A stretch of 9,629 nt of DNA from Chitinophagaceae bacterium (GTDB lineage: Bacteria; Bacteroidota; Bacteroidia; Chitinophagales; Chitinophagaceae): assembly GCA_947461495.1 (NCBI GenBank), contig CANHLV010000042.1, positions 1-9,629 on the forward strand. The letters are read 5' to 3'. The number at the start of each line of letters is the position of its first letter. Position 1 is the first letter of the stretch. Below the pieces are notes generated by a model. The model was not told where the DNA came from and did not search any database. It was given only the letters and a program-made list of their open reading frames with translations. Shown in pieces: positions 1-5,269 of this stretch. Position numbers and translations under genes: made by a program.

Positions 1-579
1 AAGACTACTCAACTCATTTAAGTTAGGCTTTATTAAAAACAAGCCTTCATGTAATGCATTTTGTAAAGCTTCTCCAGAAGTGTCTGCGATGAATTTTATA
101 TTTTTTTGTTGAGCGATTTGAGATAAGCTACTAAAAATATCGGGTCTTACTCCTGCCGGAATACTTCCACTTGCTACAAGGTATTCAATATTTTCTCCAT
201 CACCGATGATGTTAAGTATTTTTTCCCATTCCTCTTTTTCTACCAATGGTCCCGGCATCCCAAACCTAAATTGTTTTCCAGTTGATTGTTCAAAAACTAT
301 TAAGTTTTCTCTTGTGTGGCCTTTGCAAGTTATCGGTCTGATGTTTATTTTTTCTGCTTCAAGTAATTGATCAAAGAATAAGCCGGAATAACCACCTGAA
401 AGATAAATTGCTGTGGATTCGCCTCCTAAATGTTTAATGGCCCTTGATACATTGATGCCACCGCCACCGGGTTCGTATTTAGGCTGGCTACATTTTAATT
501 TTTTTTCTGGAATCAAACTTTCAACAATGGTACTTTTATCAATAGCGGGGTTGAGTGTAAGGGTAATTATCTTGTTCAT
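1..579 (-). CDS. pfkB: 6-phosphofructokinase II, PfkB/ribokinase family (3' end cut by window edge)
   Basis: Cytoplasmic sugar kinase that phosphorylates fructose-6-phosphate to fructose-1,6-bisphosphate with ATP in glycolysis. The visible 193 residues begin MNKIITLTLNPAIDKSTIVE and follow E. coli PfkB closely: the substrate-side NPAID (residues 10-14), the glycine-rich signature PGGGGINVSRAI (37-48), LGG (51-53), SGSIPAGV (137-144), and DTSGEAL followed by KPNLNELS (166-191). The missing C-terminal part should carry the GAGD catalytic motif and ATP site; E. coli PfkB has about 309 residues. The ATG at 577-579 is chosen because it gives the usual family N-terminus. No Shine-Dalgarno is visible. 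A terminator hairpin ends only 11 bases upstream of this ATG, so pfkB has no room for its own promoter and probably depends on read-through. The related family members 1-phosphofructokinase and tagatose-6-phosphate kinase are less likely, because PGGGGINV and the following residues match PfkB best. Confidence 0.9.
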   Translation of the reverse strand, partial: MNKIITLTLNPAIDKSTIVESLIPEKKLKCSQPKYEPGGGGINVSRAIKHLGGESTAIYLSGGYSGLFFDQLLEAEKINIRPITCKGHTRENLIVFEQSTGKQFRFGMPGPLVEKEEWEKILNIIGDGENIEYLVASGSIPAGVRPDIFSSLSQIAQQKNIKFIADTSGEALQNALHEGLFLIKPNLNELSSL

Positions 580-590
580 AACTGTAATTT

Positions 591-621
591 AAAAAAAAAG
601 AGCCGAATAGAAATTCAGCTC
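591..621 (-). terminator. Intrinsic terminator A, directly upstream of pfkB
   Basis: Read on the minus strand, GAGCTGAAT (621-613), loop TTCT, ATTCGGCTC (608-600), then nine T (599-591). The stem is 9 bp with one U-G wobble. On the plus strand that position would be a C/A mismatch, which supports minus-strand transcription. It lies between a predicted promoter (661-704) and the pfkB start at 579, so it could end a short RNA, attenuate pfkB, or both. Confidence 0.85.
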
Positions 622-657
622 AATTTACTTTATCCAATATCCTATGTGAAAAACCTG
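591..657 (-). ncRNA. Candidate small RNA or attenuator leader, copy A
   Basis: A transcript of about 67 nt is predicted from a start about 4 bases after the -7 element at 661-668 to the end of the T run. It consists of a block (658-629) that matches copy B at 28 of 30 positions, a 7-nt linker, and the terminator hairpin. The conserved block begins right at the predicted start point, and the untranscribed spacer upstream is far less conserved. No ATG or GTG reading frame is present, so a leader peptide is unlikely. It may act as a base-pairing sRNA, with the unpaired block around ATAGGATATTGGATAAA as the pairing region. It may instead be a leader controlling read-through into pfkB. Transcription and function are inferred; no known RNA family is recognised. 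Confidence 0.55.
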
Positions 658-660
658 AGT

Positions 661-704
661 CAAAACTAGCTTCAATTTTATTCTTAAAACATGACAACTA
701 TCAT
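661..704 (-). promoter_or_regulatory. Crp/Fnr-type operator and promoter A (upstream of pfkB)
   Basis: Minus strand: ATGATAGTTGTCAT (704-691), 22 bp, then TAGTTTTG (668-661), a perfect match to the Bacteroidota -7 consensus TAnnTTTG. The operator has the TGA-N6-TCA core of the Crp/Fnr superfamily. With the start about 4 bases after the -7 element, the operator centre lies near -41, the class II activator position. No TTTG is seen at the -33 position, which fits an activator-dependent promoter. The same arrangement and spacing occur at 788-831, 3453-3496 and 3505-3548. Confidence 0.72.
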
Positions 705-720
705 ATGGGCTCATGATAGT
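697..720. repeat. 8-bp perfect inverted repeat overlapping operator A
   Basis: ACTATCAT (697-704) and ATGATAGT (713-720) are perfect inverted copies separated by 8 bases. The left arm is half of operator A, so the right arm repeats one operator half-site. It could be a second weak regulator contact or a remnant of cassette duplication. There is no T run beside it, so it is not a terminator. Confidence 0.5.
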
Positions 721-749
721 ATAAGAAAAGCCGGATAGAAATCCGGCTC
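721..749 (-). terminator. Intrinsic terminator B, end of copy B and of the mla operon
   Basis: Minus strand: GAGCCGGAT (749-741), loop TTCT, ATCCGGCTT (736-728), then TTCTTAT. The stem is 8 Watson-Crick pairs plus a terminal G-U. The T run is broken by one C, so it looks weaker than terminator A. On the plus strand the same hairpin is followed by eight T (751-758), but no plus-strand gene needs it. It should also stop transcripts leaving mlaD, whose stop is at 847-849. Confidence 0.78.
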
Positions 750-784
750 GTTTTTTTTATCCAATATCCTATATGAAAAACCCG
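722..784 (-). ncRNA. Candidate small RNA, copy B (sibling of copy A)
   Basis: A transcript of about 63 nt is predicted from a start about 4 bases after the -7 element at 788-795 to the T-rich end of terminator B. Block 785-756 differs from copy A at two positions only. In the hairpin one A-U pair of copy A has become G-C by changes on both arms, and one U-G wobble has become C-G, so pairing is preserved. This copy is not next to a coding start: the next gene on this strand, pfkB, lies beyond the whole of copy A. That makes a free-standing sRNA more plausible here than a leader. Function is unknown. Confidence 0.55.
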
Positions 785-787
785 ATA

Positions 788-831
788 CAAATGTACAGTC
801 ATTATTTACGCATAAACATGACTATCATCAT
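788..831 (-). promoter_or_regulatory. Crp/Fnr-type operator and promoter B
   Basis: Minus strand: ATGATGATAGTCAT (831-818), 22 bp, then TACATTTG (795-788), a perfect TAnnTTTG. The right half GTCAT is well formed, and the 14-mer keeps the TGA-N6-TCA core. An overlapping shorter perfect palindrome, ATGA-CTA-TCAT, lies at 818-828 on the plus strand. The operator sits 15 bases past the mlaD stop codon. Confidence 0.68.
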
Positions 832-846
832 TACACGAAGTGACTG

Positions 847-1824
847 TTATTGCTTATTTCTTTTTTCAAGTCTGCGAAAATAACCTCTGAACAAGAAGCT
901 GTGCTTCAATGCATCCATATTGTCGCTGAAGCCTTTCGATCCTGTTTCAATGTTTTCCATTGATTTCTCCAGCAATATTGTAACAGAAGTATCTTTCAAA
1001 ATAGCATGAATACTGCCTTTTCCATCGTTTACTTCTTTGCTGATTAATGCTACTGAATGATTTATCTCTTTACCGGCTTCAGTAATTTCATAGGCAGCGG
1101 TTTTGAAATTGTTGATAGCTGCAGTCAACGAATCTGCCAGATTTTTGTCGTTGATTAATTTTGGTAAGGTGCCATTTCCGTTTTTTAATACATCTGCTAT
1201 ATCATTAATTTTGTTGGCAATCTCATTTATTTTGTAAGAAGATTTGTTTACTTGAATGGAGGCATTACTGATATTGTCTGCAATAGTGTGGTCATTAAGC
1301 AATTGCCATAGGCCTTTACTGTTGTTTAATTTATTAATGGTAATACTGAAATCTTCAGCAATTTTTGAGACCTGATTATTTGTCTTGCTCAGCGTTCTCA
1401 TCATTTCATCGGTATCAACAGGTTTTTTAGAGGGTAGAATATCATTTTCAACAGCATATGGCGCATCTGCTTTAACCGCTAGTATATTGACAAGTTTGTT
1501 GCCTACCAATCCATCAGTGCCTATATATACCAATGCATTTTTTTTAATTATGTTTTTTGCTTTTTTATCAATTACCATCTTTACCTCCATCATGGTGTCG
1601 TTGATGAAGTAAACTGATTTGACAGTGCCTATATCTATGCCTGCATATCGTATATTGTTTCCAGCTTTTAGTCCTTGTACATTTTCAAATCTTGTTTTTA
1701 AAATATAGTTGTCCCCAAACATATTGCTATTCTTGCCAATCATGTATAATAATAAAATCAGAAAGAATAAAGCGCCCAATACAAAGACTCCAAGTTTTAT
1801 ATTGTCTGTTGAATTATTTTTCAT
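847..1824 (-). CDS. mlaD: MCE/MlaD-family lipid-transport substrate-binding protein
   Basis: Membrane-anchored periplasmic component of an Mla-type phospholipid ABC transporter. The 325 residues start with a single N-terminal membrane anchor (about 11-29), followed by an MCE domain (about 38-117). That domain has the typical VQGLKAGNNIRYAGIDIGTV stretch (49-68) and GTDGLVGNKLVNI (102-114). From about 140 to the end the protein is polar and predicted mostly helical, as in the C-terminal extensions of longer MCE proteins that form a pore or needle. It is the last gene of mlaE-mlaF-mlaD and lies 90 bases after mlaF, a longer gap than between the first two genes. Its ATG at 1822-1824 starts MKNNSTDNIKLG just ahead of the anchor. 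MCE proteins form hexameric rings, which fits a role in moving lipids between inner and outer membrane. No MlaA, MlaB or MlaC homologue is in the window, as is common for Bacteroidota mlaEFD loci. Confidence 0.9.
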   Translation of the reverse strand: MKNNSTDNIKLGVFVLGALFFLILLLYMIGKNSNMFGDNYILKTRFENVQGLKAGNNIRYAGIDIGTVKSVYFINDTMMEVKMVIDKKAKNIIKKNALVYIGTDGLVGNKLVNILAVKADAPYAVENDILPSKKPVDTDEMMRTLSKTNNQVSKIAEDFSITINKLNNSKGLWQLLNDHTIADNISNASIQVNKSSYKINEIANKINDIADVLKNGNGTLPKLINDKNLADSLTAAINNFKTAAYEITEAGKEINHSVALISKEVNDGKGSIHAILKDTSVTILLEKSMENIETGSKGFSDNMDALKHSFLFRGYFRRLEKRNKQ

Positions 1825-1914
1825 CTTTTCATTTTATTTGACATCATTATTAATTACTTCTTCAAAAGTTTTGATGTATTATCGAATTTAATTTTCATCA
1901 ACTGTCAATTTTAT

Positions 1915-2661
1915 TTATTCAAAAAATTGTTTGATGTTTTTGTCTTGACTGTTTTTTAAATTACTATAAGTATCATTGGCATAGCATTTGCCATCAATCA
2001 GCATCACAACAAGGTCGCTGGCTAATTTAACGCAATTCATATCGTGTGAAATTATGAGAGAAGCAGTGTTGTATTTGTTTTTGATTTCAATTATTAATTG
2101 AATGATTTCTTTTGCAGTTATTGGATCTAATCCAGTAGTAGGTTCATCATAAAGAATGATTTCCGGTTTTAAAATCAGTGTTCTTGCCAAGGCAATTCTT
2201 TTTCTCATGCCGCCTGATAATTCTGAAGGCATCATGTCTATCGTATGGGTTAATTTTACATCTGAAAGTGCTTGATTGATGATTTGGTTGATTTCCTCTT
2301 TTTTATGTTTTATCCAATGTCTTCTCAGAGGGAATTCAAGATTTTCTCTAACAGTCATTGAATCATAAAGAGCATTGCTTTGAAACAAAAAACCAATCTT
2401 GGCTCGAGTTTTATCAAGCTCTTCGGCATTCATTTCATTAACTTCTTTTCCTAAAATAATTATAGAACCATCTTCCGGTTTCATTAAACCGATAATGCAT
2501 TTTATCAATACCGATTTTCCGGATCCAGATTTTCCTAAAACAACAATATTTTCATTTCTGTGTAATTCAAAACTGAAATCATCTAAAACAATGTTATTCC
2601 CAAATCTTTTTTTTAATTTGGAAACCTGAAGTACTATTTCTTTTGTTGTTTCTGTTTGCAT
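1915..2661 (-). CDS. mlaF: Mla-type phospholipid ABC transporter ATP-binding protein
   Basis: Cytoplasmic ATPase that powers the MlaE permease. The 248 residues are normal for the family, and all nucleotide-binding motifs are intact: Walker A GKSGSGKS (43-50), Q-loop Gln94 in FLFQS, ABC signature LSGGM (148-152) followed by RKRIALAR, Walker B IILYDEP with catalytic Glu173, D-loop GLDP, and switch His206 in IISHDM. The combination of LSGGMRKR and DEPTTGLDP is characteristic of the MlaF/Ttg2A branch. It starts at ATG 2659-2661, 5 bases after the mlaE stop, so the two are co-transcribed and probably translationally coupled. Expression should follow the promoter at 3453-3496. Confidence 0.95.
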   Translation of the reverse strand: MQTETTKEIVLQVSKLKKRFGNNIVLDDFSFELHRNENIVVLGKSGSGKSVLIKCIIGLMKPEDGSIIILGKEVNEMNAEELDKTRAKIGFLFQSNALYDSMTVRENLEFPLRRHWIKHKKEEINQIINQALSDVKLTHTIDMMPSELSGGMRKRIALARTLILKPEIILYDEPTTGLDPITAKEIIQLIIEIKNKYNTASLIISHDMNCVKLASDLVVMLIDGKCYANDTYSNLKNSQDKNIKQFFE

Positions 2662-2666
2662 TGTAT

Positions 2667-3437
2667 TTAATTATATCCAAGCAAATCTGTTATTTGAACT
2701 GCCAGTAAATCAATAATAAAAATCAAAACAGAGGCCACAACTACCGCAGCATTAGCGCTCTTTCCAACTCCTTCAGTTCCTTTATTGCTGTTGTATCCTT
2801 TATAACAACCAATAATACCAACTGCAAAACCAAAAAAATAAGTTTTAATAAAAGCGGGTATTACATCATTAAATGAAAGAGAATCAATTACCTGAATCCA
2901 AAATAATTGTAAACTTGTTTCTCCTTTAATATTTACACCAAGGTATGCACCATATAAAGAAATCGCATCACTGAGAATGGCTAATATGGGAAGCATTAAT
3001 GTTGTGGCAAGAACCCTGCTAACTACCAAATATTTAAATGGGTTTGTACCACTCACTTCCATTGCGTCAATCTGCTCTGTTACTTTCATTGATCCGAGTT
3101 CAGCACCTATACTAGATCCGATTTTTCCCGCAAAAATTAAAGCCGTAATTACTGGTCCGATTTCTCTAATAATAGCAATGCCAACGATTGCAGGTAATTC
3201 CGACTCAACACCATAATCAACCATACTTGGCCTTAATTGCATAGTAAGCACCAGTCCCATGATAAACCCTGTAAGTCCTATCAAGGGCAATGATTTGTAA
3301 CCTATAACGTAGCATTGCTTAAAAAACTCTTTGATTTCATATCGGGGCTTGAACCAGGTTATTAGAAATTTTAGTGTGAACCTTGCAATTTCTCCAACTT
3401 CTTTCAAAAAATTTCCGGCATTAATATAGCTGTCCAT
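2667..3437 (-). CDS. mlaE: Mla-type phospholipid ABC transporter permease
   Basis: Integral inner-membrane permease of the MlaEFD lipid transporter, 256 residues from the chosen start. Family hallmarks are an amphipathic N-terminal region, hydrophobic segments near 50-68, 84-105, 138-165 and 195-215, and a last one near 230-250. The conserved core has ELPAIVGIAIIREIGPV (80-96) and GKIGSSIGAELGSMKVTEQ (104-122) followed by IDAMEVSG. The reading frame is open further upstream to a TTG at 3453-3455, but that codon lies inside the predicted -7 element (3453-3460). The ATG at 3435-3437 (MDSYINAGNF) is therefore taken as the start, leaving a leader of about 12 nt. It is the first gene of the operon and sits back to back with the usp operon. 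Confidence 0.92.
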   Translation of the reverse strand: MDSYINAGNFLKEVGEIARFTLKFLITWFKPRYEIKEFFKQCYVIGYKSLPLIGLTGFIMGLVLTMQLRPSMVDYGVESELPAIVGIAIIREIGPVITALIFAGKIGSSIGAELGSMKVTEQIDAMEVSGTNPFKYLVVSRVLATTLMLPILAILSDAISLYGAYLGVNIKGETSLQLFWIQVIDSLSFNDVIPAFIKTYFFGFAVGIIGCYKGYNSNKGTEGVGKSANAAVVVASVLIFIIDLLAVQITDLLGYN

Positions 3438-3452
3438 TTTAATAATATTCCT

Positions 3453-3496
3453 CAAAACTTCTTGTTTTATAATGAATATTTACTGATGTCAGTCAC
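3453..3496 (-). promoter_or_regulatory. Crp/Fnr-type operator and promoter of the mla operon
   Basis: Minus strand: GTGACTGACATCAG (3496-3483), containing TGAC-N4-ATCA, then exactly 22 bp, then AAGTTTTG (3460-3453), one mismatch from TAnnTTTG. The predicted start near 3449 leaves about 12 A/T-only bases before the mlaE ATG. The outer operator bases are less ideal than at the other three sites, so this is the weakest of the four. The exact 22-bp spacing is the main support. Confidence 0.58.
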
Positions 3497-3504
3497 AGAT
3501 TATT

Positions 3505-3548
3505 TTGACAAGCATCATTCTCATTCCATAACCTGATAAATATGTTTG
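3505..3548 (+). promoter_or_regulatory. Crp/Fnr-type operator and promoter of the usp operon
   Basis: TTGACAAGCATCAT (3505-3518) has the core TGAC-N4-ATCA. After 22 bp comes TATGTTTG (3541-3548), a perfect TAnnTTTG. With a start near 3552 the operator centre (3511.5) lies at about -40.5. No TTTG is seen at -33. The leader would be about 12 A/T-only bases, ending at the ATG at 3564. This operator and the mla one at 3483-3496 are 22 bp apart centre to centre, about two helical turns. Confidence 0.72.
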
Positions 3549-3563
3549 TGCAAAATAAATATT

Positions 3564-4388
3564 ATGAGAAAAATAATTATAGCATTTGATGGTATTCATT
3601 ATTCTGAATCTTCTTTTGATTTTGCAAAAAGGCTTAATGAGATTAATCCAATATTATTGACTGGTGTTTTTTTACCACAAACTAGTTATGCTAATATTTG
3701 GAGTTATGCAGATGGAGTAGGAGCCCCGATGTTTGTACCAGCCATTGAAGACACAGATATGGGATTGATTGAAAAGAATATTGAAAAATTTGAAACTGCC
3801 TGTCAACACAATGGTATAGAATATAGGACCCATAAAGACTTTAACGATTTAGCATTACCAGAATTAAAAAAAGAGTCAAGGTTTGCAGATTTAATGATCA
3901 TTGGAAGTGAACGTTTTTATGAAAATATGGGAGTAGGAGATCCCAATAATTATCTTAAGGAAGCGATACATAATATAGAATGTTGTGTAATTGTAGTTCC
4001 TGAGAAATATCAATTTCCTAATGTTAACATTCTAGCATATGATGGCAGCGAGTCTTCAGTTTTCGCTATCAAACAATTTGCCTATTTACTTCCTGAGTTT
4101 TCTGGGAACGCAACTTTGCTAACTTTTGCAAATACAGAGGGTGAAATTAATTTGCCAAATGAAGCTTATATCGAAGAGTTGGCCGGAAGGCATTTTTCCG
4201 ATCTTACCGTTTCTAAATTGGATATTGATTCCAAAAAATATTTCAGTACCTGGATTGCCGATAAAAAAACAGCTATTGTAGTTGCAGGTGCTTTCTCAAG
4301 ATCTGCATTCTCACAATTTTTAAACAAAAGTTTTGTGAGAGATATTATTAAACAACACAGTATTCCTGTTTTCATTGGGCATAAATAA
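3564..4388 (+). CDS. Universal stress protein, two UspA domains in tandem
   Basis: Cytoplasmic stress protein of 274 residues with two Usp folds. Domain 1 spans about 1-147, starting MRKIIIAFDG and ending CVIVVPEK. Domain 2 spans about 153-274, starting VNILAYDGSESS and ending SIPVFIGHK. The usual ATP-binding signature (G-2x-G-9x-G-S/T) is not present. The corresponding stretches are IIGSERFYENMGVGD (112-126) and AGAFSRSAFSQFLNKSF (241-257), each keeping only the first glycine and scattered polar residues. ATP binding is therefore doubtful. A TTG at 3546 extends the frame by six codons, but it overlaps the predicted -7 element, so ATG 3564 is the start. It heads an operon with a second usp gene (26-bp gap) and a YdjM-family gene. 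Usp proteins are commonly induced by growth arrest, anoxia or nutrient limitation; the partner of this one is unknown. Confidence 0.9.
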   Translation: MRKIIIAFDGIHYSESSFDFAKRLNEINPILLTGVFLPQTSYANIWSYADGVGAPMFVPAIEDTDMGLIEKNIEKFETACQHNGIEYRTHKDFNDLALPELKKESRFADLMIIGSERFYENMGVGDPNNYLKEAIHNIECCVIVVPEKYQFPNVNILAYDGSESSVFAIKQFAYLLPEFSGNATLLTFANTEGEINLPNEAYIEELAGRHFSDLTVSKLDIDSKKYFSTWIADKKTAIVVAGAFSRSAFSQFLNKSFVRDIIKQHSIPVFIGHK

Positions 4389-4414
4389 TTGTTTGGCTTT
4401 GTAAATAATATTTC

Positions 4415-5254
4415 ATGAATAAATTTATTGCAACTTTTGATGGCTTTAATTTTTCTAAAACAAATTGCGAATTTGCAGTAGCTTTTGCAAAAGCTGAAAA
4501 AGCTCATTTGACTGGTGTTTTTCTTGATGATAAAACTTATACGAGTTATAAAATTTATGATTTGGTTATTGAAGAAGGAGTTTCTGAACACAAGCTTAAA
4601 AAATTAAAACAAGAAGACCAGGAAATAAGAATCAATACTTCCAAAAATTTTGAAGAAATTTGTGTAGATGCAAAAATTGAATATAATATTCATCACGACC
4701 AAGAGATTGCAGTTCAGGAATTACTGCATGAATCTATTTTCGCTGATTTGCTTTTCATAAATAAAGATGAGAAATTTGTTCATCATGAAGAGAAATTTCC
4801 TTCACGTTTTATAAAAGATGTATTGAGCCATGCTCAGTGTCCTGTAGTGATTACGCCTGAAACATTTGTAACAACTGAAAAGATAATCTTTCTTTATGAT
4901 GGAGAACCCAATGCGGTTTACGCAATCAGAATGTTTTCTTATTTGCTTTCTTCATTACATTCATTACCTGTTGAAATTCTTATGGTAAAAAAAATGGAAG
5001 AAAATCTACATCTACCTGATCATAAATTATTGAAAGAATTTTTAAAAAGACATTTTAATAATACTACATACACAGTTTTAAGAGGAATCCCTGAAGTAGA
5101 AATAGTTAGTCATTTGAAATTTGAGAAGAAAAATTTCATTACTGTGTTAGGCGCTTACAGAAGAACTATGGTCTCTAGATGGTTTCAATCGAGTATGGCA
5201 GATGCATTAATTAAGAATTTTAACATGCCTGTTTTTATTGCACATAATAAATAA
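4415..5254 (+). CDS. Universal stress protein, two UspA domains, paralogue of the upstream gene
   Basis: Protein of 279 residues built like its neighbour. Domain 1 is about 1-149 (MNKFIATFDGFNFSKTNCEF to CPVVITPE) and domain 2 about 154-279 (EKIIFLYDGEPNAVYAIR to MPVFIAHNK). The two proteins share LTGVFL near residue 32, FADL/FINK-type strands, a YDG turn at the start of domain 2, and the ending PVFI.H. They are therefore tandem duplicates that have diverged strongly. The ATP signature is again degenerate; the last copy is GAYRRTMVSRWFQSS (from residue 246). It is co-transcribed with the first usp gene and starts 26 bases after that stop. Separate retention of both suggests different partners or a heterodimer, which is inference. 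Confidence 0.88.
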   Translation: MNKFIATFDGFNFSKTNCEFAVAFAKAEKAHLTGVFLDDKTYTSYKIYDLVIEEGVSEHKLKKLKQEDQEIRINTSKNFEEICVDAKIEYNIHHDQEIAVQELLHESIFADLLFINKDEKFVHHEEKFPSRFIKDVLSHAQCPVVITPETFVTTEKIIFLYDGEPNAVYAIRMFSYLLSSLHSLPVEILMVKKMEENLHLPDHKLLKEFLKRHFNNTTYTVLRGIPEVEIVSHLKFEKKNFITVLGAYRRTMVSRWFQSSMADALIKNFNMPVFIAHNK

Positions 5255-5269
5255 AAGAAAAAAAATTTA

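Larger units (their letters stand above)
600..831 (-). repeat. Imperfect tandem duplication of an operator-promoter-RNA-terminator cassette
   Basis: Two units, about 600-704 and 728-831, are offset by 127-128 bases (124 at the far end because of a 3-base indel). Shared parts in minus-strand order are the palindromic operator, a 22-bp spacer, the -7 element, the 30-nt block, and the hairpin with loop TTCT. The spacers agree at only about 10 of 22 positions, whereas the 30-nt block agrees at 28. The duplication is therefore old and the matching parts look maintained by selection. Confidence 0.8.

Noticed and set aside
629..658. Known riboswitch upstream of pfkB
   Set aside because: The leader before the hairpin is only about 36 nt, too short for any riboswitch class I know, and matches no consensus I recognise.
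600..831. CRISPR-like reading of the repeated segment
   Set aside because: There are only two copies, unequal in sequence, with promoter and terminator parts inside them and no cas genes nearby.
600..846. Insertion-sequence remnant or MITE
   Set aside because: No terminal inverted repeats bounding the units, no target-site duplication and no transposase fragment; the conserved parts are promoter and RNA elements.
1854..1898. A 14-codon minus-strand frame (MKIKFDNTSKLLKK) in the 90-bp gap between mlaF and mlaD
   Set aside because: Very short, without a ribosome-binding signal or known family; AT-rich gaps produce such frames easily. It could at most be a coupling leader for mlaD.
3438..3455. 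Six-residue N-terminal extension of mlaE from a TTG
   Set aside because: The TTG lies inside the predicted -7 element and the ATG at 3435-3437 gives the usual family N-terminus.
3546..3563. Six-residue N-terminal extension of the first usp gene from a TTG
   Set aside because: It overlaps the TATGTTTG -7 element, and MRKIIIAFDG is the standard Usp start.
4166..4591. A 141-codon minus-strand frame across the junction of the two usp genes
   Set aside because: It is antisense to two clear Usp genes, and its sequence resembles no protein family.
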